DNA of 64,000 bases from NCBI GenBank assembly GCA_030765055.1, contig CM060947.1, positions 62,113,500 through 62,177,499 of the forward strand, given 5' to 3'. The translations under genes were made by a program, and so were the position numbers. This DNA comes from Mantis religiosa. Lineage: Eukaryota > Arthropoda > Insecta > Mantodea > Mantidae. The notes beneath the pieces were generated by a model. It was not told the DNA's origin, made no database searches, and saw only the letters and a program-made list of their open reading frames with translations. Below, in pieces: positions 20,217 to 31,984 of the stretch. The first letter of the stretch is position 1, and each line of letters starts with the position of its first letter.

Positions 20217-21280
20217 TAGCAATGGGCTGTGAACTTCCACACTCTGGTGGAAACAACACTTCGTTACACATGCCACGATATTACCATCCTGTCACCAGTT
20301 TGTGCATACCAGACTCCAGCTCATTTCTTTTTGAACGTCGCTTATATTAAAAATTATTCTCTTTGCATGTGTGCATGCACTCTTGTTTGTGGCAATAGAT
20401 TGCAGATGATAGAAAACAGGATTAATCCAAAAGTAAATTTATTATGTAAAATTATATTGACTCGTATAATGTCAGGTACATGATGTAAATGGACTAGAAA
20501 TAAATGGCTTTGAAACTGAATGTTGATTTTCATCTTGAAAAAATGTTAAGTGTTTTTCTAAAGTCAAACCAGTAACAAAGAATATTTTGGTAATTGTTAA
20601 TATTATACAAATTTGTTATATAAATTGTGTGCTTTAACAGAGATCTATATTTTATGCAGTAAGATTTGGTTTATCTCTTATAAATTACCATCCATTAAGA
20701 ATGATGGATATACTATGGAAATTCAGGATATACATTTCATTTGTTGTGAACACAGTTTAAACTCTCATCATTTTAATCAGAATCTTTAGGCCGTTAAAAG
20801 TTGTTGTTGCTGTTCACAGTCCATAGAGATACACATATAGACCTTTTTCTTTAAAGAAAGGCTTGTTTTCGGGGGAGTTTAAGGTGCCTCTATGTATTTC
20901 TGGTGAAATCTTGAAATATTTGGGTGGAATAGAAGACTACTTCAGCTTACTCTGTAAGTACACATTAAGAAGGTTGCTGTTTACTAATGCTGAACATGTA
21001 GCAATACAGCATTTTAGTTGTTTTGCTGTCTAGTATTTTCCAGGTGTGGTAACAGATGATTCTACTCTTAATTATATTTGAACCACTTGAAATCATGGAA
21101 CTAAATAGTAGTAATTACACCCTGATTTTTTATTATGTTAAGCTTATTTTATCTTAAACTGTATAATTTAACCATTGTGGTTCAAACTTTCTGAAATGAT
21201 ATTCCAGTTTCTTTGTTGTTCTGAATACATTTTTGGTTTATTGTGTGTATTATTTTTATATTCATTATCTCTCTTTGCAG

Positions 21281-21469
21281 AAGTTTCCATGTTCTACAAG
21301 ACGTTATTTTCGCTGTCCAGCAGCTGTTACTATAGCCCATCTTCAGAAACTGATTCGGGCAAAGTTTGGACTTACAGCTGATTATCGTGTTGATATCATC
21401 TATATGGACAAAATCTTAAATGAAGAATTTACGTTGATGGATGTAGCATACATCTATAGGTGGAGAAGA
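21281..21469 (+). CDS. Psc: Psc exon, RAWUL domain part 1
   Basis: Acceptor CTCTTTGCAG, donor GTAAGT at 21470; 63 complete codons. The product KFPCSTRRYFRCPAAVTI, LQKLIRAKFGLTADYRVDII and TLMDVAYIYRWRR is the RAWUL (ubiquitin-like) domain, which in PCGF proteins binds the PRC1 partners that set complex type. RYFRCPAA, MD at the turn and TLMDVAYIYRWRR are the most conserved family signatures (RYLRCPAA and TLMDIAYIYTWRR in BMI1). It is in phase with both neighbouring exons. A long frame through the donor site is an artefact of intron read-through. Confidence 0.92.
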
Positions 21470-22066
21470 GTAAGTACATACTTTCTACAGCTTACACTCA
21501 GCTTGGTTTTAGTCATGCAATCTTAGAGCAGAAATATGAAAACAAATGCCTCTGCTAATGGTATTTATTGGGATTATAATTAACATGTGCTGGAGGTGTG
21601 ATGCTGCCATATGAAGGAAAACAAGAAGTAACTTTTTCTGTCAGTGAATGTGTGGAACTTAGGAGCCAGTACAAGGAATTGCATTTTCTTGAAGCTGCTG
21701 TTTGGCCACTTATGGGAGGTTCAAAATTGCAGGATCACAAAGAATAACTTATAGGAAATTAAATGCAGAGTTCTGTAGAAATTTTAATTTAAACAAAATA
21801 AAAATGTAATAGTTCTACTTACAAAAACATTAGAATTGTGCTAATAAATACTGCAGCAGTGTATGACAATGCAGTGACACATAACAAATGTAAAATTAGC
21901 TTTCAAAACTGTTTCAGCTTTGTTCTTTTTACCAGCAGAATTCAATTGTTCATCTATATTTTATCAGTTATTAATTAATAGTTTAAAGTTTAGTTAATTT
22001 TCCATAGTAATTGCTACCACTATTTTAGATTTAAATACTTTTTTAATATTAGTTTTTTGTTTGCAG
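21470..22066 (+). other. Psc last intron
   Basis: 597 bp, GTAAGT at the donor and TTTTTTGTTTGCAG at the acceptor; phase 0. AT-rich, with no element recognised. Confidence 0.85.
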
Positions 22067-25048
22067 AAGACACCATTGGATCTCACATACAGAATATTTG
22101 AATGCTGCTGGTCCAGCAACAAAAGATTGAAGTTAGAACATAATACTGATCCTTCAGTAAAGGATCAAGAGCAAACTTCAGGAAAGGAGGAGACAATGGA
22201 AGTGGATGGAGTGTCGGAAACAAATGCTAAAACAGAAACAGAGATAGAAGAAAATAATAGTGGTGGTGCAGAAACTTGGAAGGAGGTGCAGTTACAGATC
22301 AGTGAAAATGGTGTTATGAGTGTCACTGATATTAGCACATCATCTCAGGGTGAAGCAAATAATAATACACTGGAGAATTGTATTGCTGAAGGATCATATT
22401 GCTTGAAAACAAAGTATATGGAAAATGAGAAGGTGCTAAACACAGATGTAATAAAAGACATAAACGATTCTGTTGCCAGTGAAGAAACAAAAAGTACTCC
22501 AGCAACAGCCTCTCCAACTCTAACCACTACAACATCTTCAATGTCTTTGGCAACTACAAGTGCTACTTCTACTTCTATGGCTGTGACAACCACTAGTACA
22601 GCTATGCAGAACTGGCCAAAGAAACAAGAGCAACAGAAGGCAAGTTTGGATGTAGTAGCACCAACATCTTTCACAGAAGCAGAGAATACCAAATCAAGCA
22701 TTACACAGTCAGCAAAACAAAATCATTCCCCTGTTGTTAATCAGCATTCTCTTCCTTCAGTTGTTACATCATCAGGCAGCAGTACAATAACAACAACAAC
22801 ACCAGTTCCCAGCCTTGCATCACAGCATAAAAATGATTTAAGTGTGTTTACAAAGAAACCAGTGGAAATTAACAAGAACATTAAAAAGCAGCAACTGTTA
22901 CAGTCACAACCACTAGCTTTGAAAGTTTCAACTACTGTAACGGCACCTACGGCTAAAGCAAAAGACAATATTGCCAATAATGTCACACCAAAGAGGGATC
23001 CTCTAAAAACAGCTGTAGTGGCACCAACACAATCTATATTGACTAATTCTACTGCAAGCAGGAAACCACTTACTTCCAGTGGTAGCTCAGCACCTGTTGG
23101 GTATAAGACTCTCAAAACACCCCCCAAAAGTTGGAATCAAAGTATTACAAGATTAAGCTTTTTGTCATCTGCAAAAAACCATACATATGCAGCAAATGTT
23201 CCATCAAGTGTCTGTGAAAGCAAAGTAAATGATCAGTTAGGAAGACAGCAGGGAGAAACTGCAATGATTAGTGGACCTAATAAACAGCAAGGACATAGTA
23301 GTGCTGTATCAGCAGCAGGAGCACCTGCATCACCCACCAAACCAAACAGGTTTTTTAAGATGCGCATGCCACGCTACTTAGGAAACCCTGCATCTGGTGT
23401 AAAACCAATGTATCAGGTTGCAACTTCCATAGGCAAGCAGGACTTACCTTCACAGGCTACAAGCCAGGTACAATCAAGTGCAAAACCATTATATCAAATG
23501 GCAACAAGTCCACATAATGTAACACCAGCACATAGTTCTTCTGGTGGACAAAAATTGCCCTATTCTAGTGGAAATCCTACCCAAGCTCACTTGCACTCAA
23601 TGATGGCTTTTCCAATGGGGATACAACAGACCAATAAGCTAGAATCTTGTCCACCATCATCAAATGCAAAACATTTTCCATTACCTGCAATGAATCAACA
23701 AATGAGAGATTGCACCTCATCAACTGCACATTTGCTATCTCAGTCATTAGATATTAAACCGATCTATACTAATTCAAACCAATTACAGGAGAAACATCAA
23801 GATGGTGGGAATGCAGTTCCTCCTACATCATATACATCTTCAACTGCCAAAAGTTTAGCTGCAGTTAGTGTACCTTGCAATAGCAGTCTTACATCCACTT
23901 CAAAGTCAAAAAACAGTTCAATGAATAAACAAGAATGCATGCCTCAGAATGGGAAATCTAAACCTGAGATCATCTCTCCGCCAGTATCTAAACATAATAA
24001 TGTAACATTAATGAAAATAGATCCAAAAACATTGAGCCCTATTGTAGTTGGAGCAAATTCTGCTCCGAATACTCCACCCCTTCCGCATTCACCATCTCCT
24101 CCATCACCTATGACTCCACAGAACCTTAAATCACGATCACAACCATTTCCTCTTCCAGCACACAGTAACTCCAATAAGGGAAGCCCACCATTGGGTTCTC
24201 CATTTCTTCCTAATCTTCTCTACCCAAGTTTCCCATTTCCTGGCATGGTTGGTGGTAATCGGATGGGGGCAGGACCACCTTCACTTGTACGAGCACCTGG
24301 AGGAATGGGTTTGGGTGCTTACCACCCTCTTCCACCTTCTATCAATATGCTGTTTAATCCCCATCATCGAACTCATACTCACAACTCGCCCAATTCAGGC
24401 TCTCAGTCTCCTAGCCTGATACCACCCCCAGCAGTCCAGAGGATTCCTGCAAGCAGTGCACATCATAAGAATAGCCCAAGCCCTACAGGAATACTTAACA
24501 AGCCTTCACCTGCACATAGCCCTTCTCCTCTGCCACAGCCAGCTAAAGCACATATGACTTCAAGGTCATCATGTAATATATCACAAACTGTTAGTGGGCC
24601 AGCACCAAGGCAGAGTGCAGAGGGTGAAAGTGCAGAAAGGGGCCTTCAGAAGACTGCTTCAGCGGAAGTGACAAGAACTGTGAATGGAGAACAAAATGAT
24701 GGTGAAACTAACAGAACTGTGGATAACAGTGGGAATCAGGATAGTAACAGTAAAGTCAATAACAACAATAATGGTGATGGTAGTAGTAGTGGTGATGGTG
24801 AGCGTAGCAGCACTAGTGCATCGGAACAGGGTATTTCAAATGTTAACAGTTTCATAACAGAAGAAAAAGTGCCCACTTCAAGTGGTGAAAACGGACAACA
24901 AATATCAGATATCAAAAAACAGAATTCTGATGTAACACATAACCAATTAAACCAAAAGCAGGAAATAAATGAAACGGGTAATAACAAAGAAGAAGAAAGC
25001 AAGAAAAATGCAGCTGAAGAAAGTAAAACACAATCAGAAAAAACGTGA
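22067..25048 (+). CDS. Psc: Psc terminal exon, end of RAWUL plus long polar tail
   Basis: Starts after TTTGCAG with KTPLDLTYRIFECCWS, the last strand of the RAWUL domain, and runs 993 codons to TGA at 25046. The rest has no folded domain I recognise: an acidic stretch near residues 40-70, Ser/Thr-rich segments, related KPMYQVATS / KPLYQMATS / KPIYTNSNQ units near 440-570, a basic block RFFKMRMPRYLGN (about 427), a Pro/Ser-rich block near 668-690 (TPPLPHSPSPPSPMTP) and an Asn/Glu/Lys-rich end. In Drosophila, Psc and Su(z)2 have long disordered tails after the same domain that compact nucleosomes and block remodelling; by length and composition this tail is comparable, but the function here is inferred. 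It is open throughout, with no stop or shift, so the gene is likely functional. Confidence 0.92.
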   Translation, partial: KTPLDLTYRIFECCWSSNKRLKLEHNTDPSVKDQEQTSGKEETMEVDGVSETNAKTETEIEENNSGGAETWKEVQLQISENGVMSVTDISTSSQGEANNNTLENCIAEGSYCLKTKYMENEKVLNTDVIKDINDSVASEETKSTPATASPTLTTTTSSMSLATTSATSTSMAVTTTSTAMQNWPKKQEQQKASLDVVAPTSFTEAENTKSSITQSAKQNHSPVVNQHSLPSVVTSSGSSTITTTTPVPSLASQHKNDLSVFTKKPVEINKNIKKQQLLQSQPLALKVSTTVTAPTAKAKDNIANNVTPKRDPLKTAVVAPTQSILTNSTASRKPLTSSGSSAPVGYKTLKTPPKSWNQSITRLSFLSSAKNHTYAANVPSSVCESKVNDQLGRQQGETAMISGPNKQQGHSSAVSAAGAPASPTKPNRFFKMRMPRYLGNPASGVKPMYQVATSIGKQDLPSQATSQVQSSAKPLYQMATSPHNVTPAHSSSGGQKLPYSSGNPTQAHLHSMMAFPMGIQQTNKLESCPPSSNAKHFPLPAMNQQMRDCTSSTAHLLSQSLDIKPIYTNSNQLQEKHQDGGNAVPPTSYTSSTAKSLAAVSVPCNSSLTSTSKSKNSSMNKQECMPQNGKSKPEIISPPVSKHNNVTLMKIDPKTLSPIVVGANSAPNTPPLPHSPSPPSPMTPQNLKSRSQPFPLPAHSNSNKGSPPLGSPFLPNLLYPSFPFPGMVGGNRMGAGPPSLVRAPGGMGLGAYHPLPPSINMLFNPHHRTHTHNSPNSGSQSPSLIPPPAVQRIPASSAHHKNSPSPTGILNKPSPAHSPSPLPQPAKAHMTSRSSCNISQTVSGPAPRQSAEGESAERGLQKTASAEVTRTVNGEQNDGETNRTVDNSGNQDSNSKVNNNNNGDGSSSGDGERSSTSASEQGISNVNSFITEEKVPTSSGENGQQISDIKKQNSDVTHNQLNQKQEINETGNNKEEESKKNAAEESKTQSEKT

Positions 25049-26094
25049 GGTATTGATACCCTGCAATTGAAAGGTTATTTTCATCACCACTGCATCAAGG
25101 GTATTTAAATGCAGGTACATACTAACTTTCTGTTATATAGTATTATTCATGATTAAAATATCTGTTGCCTTCTACAAAATTGGGTGGTTCATTGCACCAG
25201 TCTGTGTGTTAGCACAGTTGGTATTTACATGATGATAAAAACTATTATATATTGTTAAATGACCCACCTGTTGTAGCTCATCAAGTGCAATCCAAATTGC
25301 TTTAGCTTATTGAAATTGTGATAACAGAAGCGTTCACTAGTCTATTCTTTTTAAGAGGGCATTCATCACTTTAGGGCAGCACAAATTACTTTTTAATACT
25401 CATGTGATTTATATACGTATAATTATATATATAAAGTATGTTGATGCTCATAGACTTTATAGTGTTAAAGATTTTTTGTAATTCATTAGGCATATATGTA
25501 CATATATATTCTATATACACATGCACATTGACTTACCATTGCATATCTGTTACACCTCCTTTCTATCTAATGTTGTTAATAAGCATAAACTACCACTAGA
25601 TTTAACAGTAATAGTTTTCACTTTCAGAATTGCTACAGTTGTTCAGGTTTTAAGCTGTGTTGCATTATTAAATATACACTATTACTATTTGTAAATATGG
25701 GCTTAATGCATTGCTTAAAGGATGCTTCTGCAAATACAAAACAGTATAAAGCATTAAAAAAGCAGAAAGAGATTAAACAGAATATTAACTTTGTATCCAA
25801 AGCAGTTAATATTCATTCCAAATACTTATACATAGCTAAAAAATAAATGCTATGTATATACAGGTTGGAAATCATATACAAGACATATGGGGATCAATTT
25901 TATAAGAATATATTTAAAAATTAAAGGTAGAATAGAATCTAAAATTTCTATGTTTATTTTACAAAAAATAGTAATATACCATTTTTACTAGTTCTTTTCA
26001 TGATTAATTTTTTTTATTATCATGGACATGACTCATTACAAATCTGTAATAAGTGAGAGTCATAAAATGCAAAATGGATAATGAGAATCAACGG
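25049..26094 (+). other. Probable Psc 3' untranslated region
   Basis: AT-rich, no coding frame, several ATATAT tracts. An AATAAA at 25842-25847 is a plausible polyadenylation signal about 800 bases after the stop; earlier or later sites cannot be excluded. Confidence 0.45.
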
Positions 26095-26245
26095 TCAGGT
26101 TATTTTTCTCACACATACAAACCGTGTATAGGTAAACTATGAAGGTTAGAATCAGAACTGAAAAATTCAATGTCATGCCCGGGAATTGAACCACTGATTT
26201 GCTTTGCATGCAAACCACTACCGCTATATCGAGATTCAACTGTAT
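26095..26245 (-). mobile_element. tRNA-derived SINE, family C
   Basis: On the - strand ATAGCGGTAGTGGTTTGC (A box) and GTGGTTCAATTCCCGGGC (B box) precede ATTGAATTTTTCAG and TATACACGGTTTGTATG. A related, rearranged copy is at 42960-43136. It shares the ATTGAATTTTTCA junction with family B. Confidence 0.65.
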
Positions 26246-26973
26246 CACTATATCAACTGTAACACTACCGCTATATTTTATGGGCTGCCATTGTTCCGAA
26301 AATTACCAAGCCTGGCATTTCTATGGGCTCCAACATTTTCTTGCTTAAAAATGTGGAGGTTGTTATGACTTTGGCTTCTGTAACACACTTGTATATTTAC
26401 TATAATGTTCTGTCAAGGGAAGCATTTTGGCAGTCATATTTTCATGTTAATGAAAATAAATAAGACTGTTGAGAATGTGCACCACTTGTGTAGAGCACAG
26501 GAGCACGTGTGTTTAGTGGCAAACTGTATTTCGTGAATATCAACTGATGAAAGTGGTATACACAGTACATACTGATGAGAGTTAACTTTAATAGCCAATA
26601 ATTTGAATGCAGTGATTTTGGTGATATAGATGAAATGGAAGATAATGGCAAATTTGGAGATAGGTTTTCTTTTTATTTATATAATTTAAACAATGCTTAG
26701 AATTTTGAAATCTTATTTTGAAATGAAGCTTATGTTTGTTACCCATATATTAATGAACCAAAGGCATTTATTTAGTAAGCTTCATGTTAAAGTAGAAGGC
26801 TATAGCTAAGTGCTTTATTACGAAGCAAAATCACATGCATAGATTTAGTGTAACAATTATTTGAAAATCCTTAAAATCTGCTGGTTTTGGGGATGAGTAC
26901 AGTAAGTGAGCCTGGTACAGAGAGTTTGAGTTCTTAATTTTCTGCAGTTTCACTGCATAGGCTATGTATACTA
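26246..26973. other. Non-coding interval
   Basis: No exon, ORF of interest or repeat family identified. Confidence 0.5.
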
Positions 26974-27063
26974 CAGATGTGTGCAAATTATTGACTCAAT
27001 GGTGAAATTTTTAACATATACCATTTATTTTCTATTTATTTAACAAAATATTTTTTTCAGCTC

Positions 27064-28250
27064 TTAGTATTTTGTATGCATTCCTTTAGCCTTTATTACC
27101 ATTTTGATGCGTTTAGGCATGCTCTCTACAAGGGTGGAGCCCTTTTCCTTTATTTCTTCATCTCTGTGCCAAATGCTTTTCAGGCCCTCAATAAGCTGAA
27201 CTTTTGTTGTTATTTTAAATTTTTTCAGTCTCTGTTTCAATACCCCACAGATTCTCTATTGGATTTAAATCAGGGCTATTCTCCGGCCATGGTAGTACTT
27301 TTACATTGTTTTCTTTGGGGAACTGGGTTACAGATTTTGCTCTATGGCAGGGAGCACTGTCATGCATGAACACAAAATCACCATTTGGAAACCATTCTTT
27401 ACTTTGCGGAAATAGTCTTGTTTCTAATACACTTTTATACTGTTTCTGCTCCATACATCCCACAACTATGTATAATCTTTCAGGTCTATGGACAGACATA
27501 TAGCTCCAGACCATTTTTGATGTTGGGTGCTTTACTCTTTGATCGACACACTGTGGGGAAAATGCTCCTTTATCTGTCCTTCTCACATATTGGCTGCTCT
27601 CTTCACATACTTCAAACATGGATTCATCTGAGAAAATTACCTGAAACAATAAAAACTTCTATTAATATTAAACAGTTTTAAAATTGCTCAAAGATAGTAT
27701 AACAAAACCAGCAATGAGAGAAACAAAGTTTAGGCTGTTTATTTCATGTCCATAAAATTTACATGTACATATTTTAATTTTATGCTAATTTTCATACTAC
27801 TTACCATTCTCCAAAATTCCACTGGATATTTCTGCATCTTTTTGGCCCATTCTAAACGTTTTTTTGTCATTGCAGGTGTCGGTTTAGCCTTTTTACGAGG
27901 GCTGCGTACTGGTAAACCTGCTTCACATAATCTTCTGCGAACTACTGAGGCTGATATTTCTGTACCGTACTGCTTTAGTTGATTACTGAGGTCAATGCTG
28001 GTTGCTCTTCTATTTTGTTTTGCCACCTGCACAAGTTTTCTTTGCATCCTTGGTGATAGCTTTCTTTTCCTCCCGCATTTTCCATCCCATTGTGAGGTCG
28101 TCTCACCGAATGTTAAAGCTTGATTAATGCGGATAACAAATTTTTGTGAAATACAACATTTTTAGCTATTTCACATGAATAAAGAGTTCCCTTCAAAAGA
28201 CTCTCAGTTACAACTACTTTCCTTGGGGATAAGTCAGCAGTTTTACCCAT
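27064..28250 (-). pseudogene. Tc1-like transposase with a 164-bp intron
   Basis: Starts MGKTADLSPRKVVVTESLLK (28250), with two HTH regions (RKRKLSPRMQRKLVQV; TSIDLSNQLKQYGTEISAS). Exon 1 ends KYPVEFWRM at 27805; GTAAGT...TTGTTTCAG (27804-27641) is an intron; exon 2 resumes VIFSDESMFEV with the first catalytic aspartate, then FVFMHDSAPCHRAKSV with the second and PDLNPIENLWGI with the third (DD34E style). Frameshifts near 28165 and 27235 interrupt it; the C-terminus SMPKRIKMVIKAKGMHTKY ends at 27064. The splice sites restore an uninterrupted WRM-VIFSDES junction, which is where other Tc1 proteins read straight through. Confidence 0.8.
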
Positions 28251-28574
28251 AACCTCACTTTTGAATCATTGTGAATGCTAAAGATAAGATCCACGATGTT
28301 ACCTGGCTTGAGATCAATTAATAATAAATACTGAGGATATATTGGCCATAAAACACAGTAAAGGCAATTATTAACAATCTTAAGTTACTATATCACCAAA
28401 TGAAAGCAATGAAACAGTTGAATAAATAGACATGAAGAAAATGGCTGCTCTTAATTCAGAGCTACCACCATATTACTATAAGTAAAAGAAAAATCCCCCA
28501 GCTATTATTAAGAGAGAAATTTCATTCAATATATCGAAATTTAACTGTATTGGAACACCACAGTGAAGGGAAAT

Positions 28575-28697
28575 AATTATTAAATCATAGATGAGTCATA
28601 TTTATTACACATCGGCTTCACTTACATAAGTGAAATTAATTTTCACATAAGTGAAGCCGATGTGTAATAAATACAACTCATCTATAATTTAATAATT
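28575..28697. mobile_element. Foldback element inside the Tc1 transposon
   Basis: Two arms of about 55 bp (AATTATTAAATCATAGATGA... and its complement ending ...TAATTTAATAATT) form a near-perfect hairpin around TTACATAAGTGAAATTAA. No coding capacity; its position outside the transposase suggests a later insertion. Confidence 0.65.
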
Positions 28698-28837
28698 CAT
28701 TGAATATGCTTCATATTATAGCAAGGAAAAGAATTATGACAAATTGAAATAAGTTACGAAGGTAAATAACTATTTTGAATGTTAAACTGAAGCAAAGTAA
28801 AAAAACATGAATGAGTAATAATTTGCACACATCTGTA

Positions 28838-29692
<855 letters not shown>

Positions 29693-29736
29693 GTAGTATT
29701 TTATTGCCACTAAGCCAAGTACAGCAATAGACAATG

Positions 29737-30135
29737 TCAACAGTATTTAGAGGTTATAGACACAATAATACTATAAACAATAGAGAATGTAGTAGTCTTA
29801 CAATTATACACAGGCTGTCTGCTAGGATTTTCACTGTTGTGATAACGTGTAAACGCACTTTTATAATCGGCTACACATTCTTCTCCCAGCGGCACAGCCT
29901 TTGTTTCGGTTTCTTGTTTGTTGTTTTCCTCGAAAAGACAAGAGAAACTGTTGCTGGTTTCTATTTCCGCATTATAAAAATGGTGTTGCAAAACTTTTGC
30001 CATTTGTTTGGGCTTTTGCCAAGCTCTCGTTTTGTTATATACTGGTCTGCTGGAAAGTTCCTCTTCTAAGTTTTTATTTTCCTCTTTAATGCGTTTTAGT
30101 TCCTCTCTTGCTGTCCTCTTTGATGAGTATCTTGA
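29737..30135 (-). CDS. Unrecognised reading frame with coiled-coil start
   Basis: Open from about 30135 to the stop at 29737; first ATG is at 30003 (MAKVLQHHFYNAEIETSNSF). Upstream in the same frame lies REELKRIKEENKNLEEELSS, a heptad-like acidic/basic pattern, and the C-terminus is hydrophobic (TFSIVYSIIVSITSKYC). An AATAAA on the - strand at 29705-29700 is followed by the (AAT)n tract. This 3' structure suggests a retroposed or LINE ORF1-like sequence, but I recognise no domain and assign no function. Confidence 0.3.
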   Translation of the reverse strand, partial: SRYSSKRTAREELKRIKEENKNLEEELSSRPVYNKTRAWQKPKQMAKVLQHHFYNAEIETSNSFSCLFEENNKQETETKAVPLGEECVADYKSAFTRYHNSENPSRQPVYNCKTTTFSIVYSIIVSITSKYC

Positions 30136-30654
30136 TCAGTTGCAGAGATGCAATGCTTTCTTTGTTCATCATGGAGTTTGCTGTGTCTGAGCTTGGAACA
30201 CAACCACATGTTCATATTTCATCACATCCGTTGATTTTCCCGTTACTTTTATTTTTGTGCCCATAATATGTTGCTGTTTATCTTTGTTACACCTCGATTG
30301 GAGATGTTGTTCATATTATTTTTATCAAAATTGCATAGCTTTGTCTTGTAAAATACTTCCATGGCCACCATCTTGAAAAACAGTATGAAGAAAACATTAA
30401 GATTTTTCACTGGATATCGAAATTGATACTTGTTCGATTGTTCTCAAGATTTTTCTTTTTAGTTTAAATACCATTGCAGACTGTTTAGTAACCTCCCTCA
30501 GAATGGTTCCCATAATACAATACTTTATTCGTCTCACAATACACTTGCATAGTTGAGCAACACTCGTATATTGATGACTCATCAAGATTTTAAGTTTAAG
30601 ATTAAAAAACTTGAAACTAAGACTACAATATTTACTTAGTAAAACAAAGAAGCC
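30136..30654. other. Non-coding interval
   Basis: Upstream of the - strand frame; nothing recognised except isolated open stretches. Confidence 0.4.
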
Positions 30655-30888
30655 CACCTCGGTAGTGTAGATGGTAGCATGTCTGCCTCACATTTAAGAG
30701 GTCCTGAGTTCAAATCTCGGTCAGGGTGAGCTACCTGGATAAGGTTTTTTCCAAGGTTTTCCCTTATCCTAAAAAAGATGAATGTCGGATAACCCTAAGC
30801 TCCATGGACCCTGGGCCCTTTTGAGCATCATTTCACCCATTCCATTCATCATCCGATATGACAATGTTAAAAGATGTAAATTAAAGAA
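30655..30888 (+). mobile_element. tRNA-derived SINE, family A, best copy
   Basis: GGTAGTGTAGATGGTAGCATG (A-box region, bases 4-23 of this string as a tRNA-like head) and GAGTTCAAATCTCGG (B box) start it; the body continues AGCTACCTGGATAAGG, TTTTCCAAGGTTTTCCC, ATGAATGTCGGATAACCC, CATGGACCCTGGGCCC and TTCACCCATTCCATTCATC, ending in an A-rich tail. It is the clearest reference copy of family A in the window. Confidence 0.85.
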
Positions 30889-30929
30889 AAAAAATATCAG
30901 CTATGTACAATATATCATTTCCTGAAATT

Positions 30930-31720
30930 ATACACTAAGATACACAGAGATCACAGATCATTCATATATTCCTCAATTGAATAGTATGCCTTATAAACTT
31001 TTGATGAACTTTTGAAGAGATTTTTATTTTGGATTTCCCTGCATGTTTGTGGCAATTTATTATATATTTTAATTCCCATATAATGTGGACTTTTTTCGAG
31101 CAGTGCTAACCTCTGCGTTGGATATTTGATGTGTGTTTTTCTTCTTGTCTAGTGTTCATATTGATGCCGATTTTTTTAGAAAACTGTTATAATTATTATG
31201 TACATATAAATCCAGGTTGTAAATATTTAGGCAGGGTTGGGTCAAAATTTTTAATGTTTTAAACAGTGATCTGCAAGAAGCTCTGTAACTTGAATGTATC
31301 ATTATGCATATGATTTTCTTTTGAATTCGGAAGATTGTATCACAACCTGTTGCATTTTCACATATGGTTATTTCATATGAAAGTACTGTATAAAAGTAAC
31401 TGTAATATACAATTTTTCTTGCTTCTAAATTTGTTATTTGAGCCAGGCAGGACATGTTGAAACAGCCAATATTTAATTTCTTTTGTATATAATGTAGTTG
31501 GCTAGACCATTTGAGGTATTCATCTACAAATAAACCCAAGAGCTCTGCTCTTTTGTAGTGGCTGAAGTTAGCAAGTTCATGTGTTTTCTACCATGGTTTT
31601 GAACTGCAAGATTTCTCTTTTAGTTGTATTTAATTTCAATCCGTTGCATGATAAACCATGCTTCCAGTTGTTTTAGGCCTGGCCTGGTCAATGTTTTTAG
31701 TATTTAACTCACTTAAAATA
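30930..31720 (-). pseudogene. CR1-like retrotransposon, RT thumb and C-terminus
   Basis: The 31539-31156 frame reads FVDEYLKWSSQLHYIQKKLN, ARKIVYYSYFYTVLSYEIT, FRIQKKIICIMIHSSYRASC and ILTQPCLNIYNLDLYVHNNY, the usual thumb and connection segments of CR1/Jockey-type RTs. Further left the frame continues RRKTHIKYPTQRLALLEKSP and ends in YKAYYSIEEY. The N-terminal half of the RT of the same element type is at 35408-36735; the interval between is filled by later insertions. Confidence 0.75.
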
Positions 31721-31950
31721 AGCAAGAAGAGAGTGGACATAACCAAAGCATAAAGTTAAAGCCAAAATATGTTGCAAGCTTGTGATGGAATTCTAATTGC
31801 ATATGTTGTATGAATTAGCTGCTTCCTGAGGGTAAGAATATGTTCATTCCAAACAAGTCTTGAATCTTTAGTACTGCCCAAGAAATTACAAGTATAAAAA
31901 CCTTTTTAAACCACTTCTCGAACTGTAAAAACACTTAAGCTCCACTTACA
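31721..31950 (-). pseudogene. Second RT thumb fragment
   Basis: NFLGSTKDSRLVWNEHILTL followed by RKQLIHTTYAIRIPSQACNI on the - strand is a thumb segment equivalent to, but different from, the LGLFVDEYLKWSSQ segment immediately downstream. So two related retroelement pieces are fused here. Confidence 0.5.
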
Positions 31951-31984
31951 TTTAAAAATTAGGACATGTTTCAAGGACAGGCCC

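Larger units (their letters stand above)
12159..21280 (+). other. Psc intron, 9.1 kb, transposon-filled
   Basis: Bounded by GTGAGC at 12159 and CTCTTTGCAG ending at 21280. It joins two exons in phase 0. It contains at least seven mobile-element insertions listed separately. Between 12159 and 12850 and between 20219 and 21280 I see no gene or repeat family. Confidence 0.85.
26974..28835 (-). mobile_element. Tc1-like DNA transposon, nearly complete
   Basis: TA at 26972-26973 and 28836-28837; terminal inverted repeats CAGATGTGTGCAAATTATT at both ends. It encodes a transposase on the - strand (27064-28250) and contains a later foldback insertion at 28575-28697. Standard Tc1 size and layout. Confidence 0.9.

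Noticed and set aside
22332..25002. Several antisense open frames opposite the Psc terminal exon
   Set aside because: Their composition mirrors the low-complexity sense codons and there is no independent motif or start context.
30655..30730. Possible tRNA gene
   Set aside because: Same reason: tRNA-derived head of SINE family A, with several copies.
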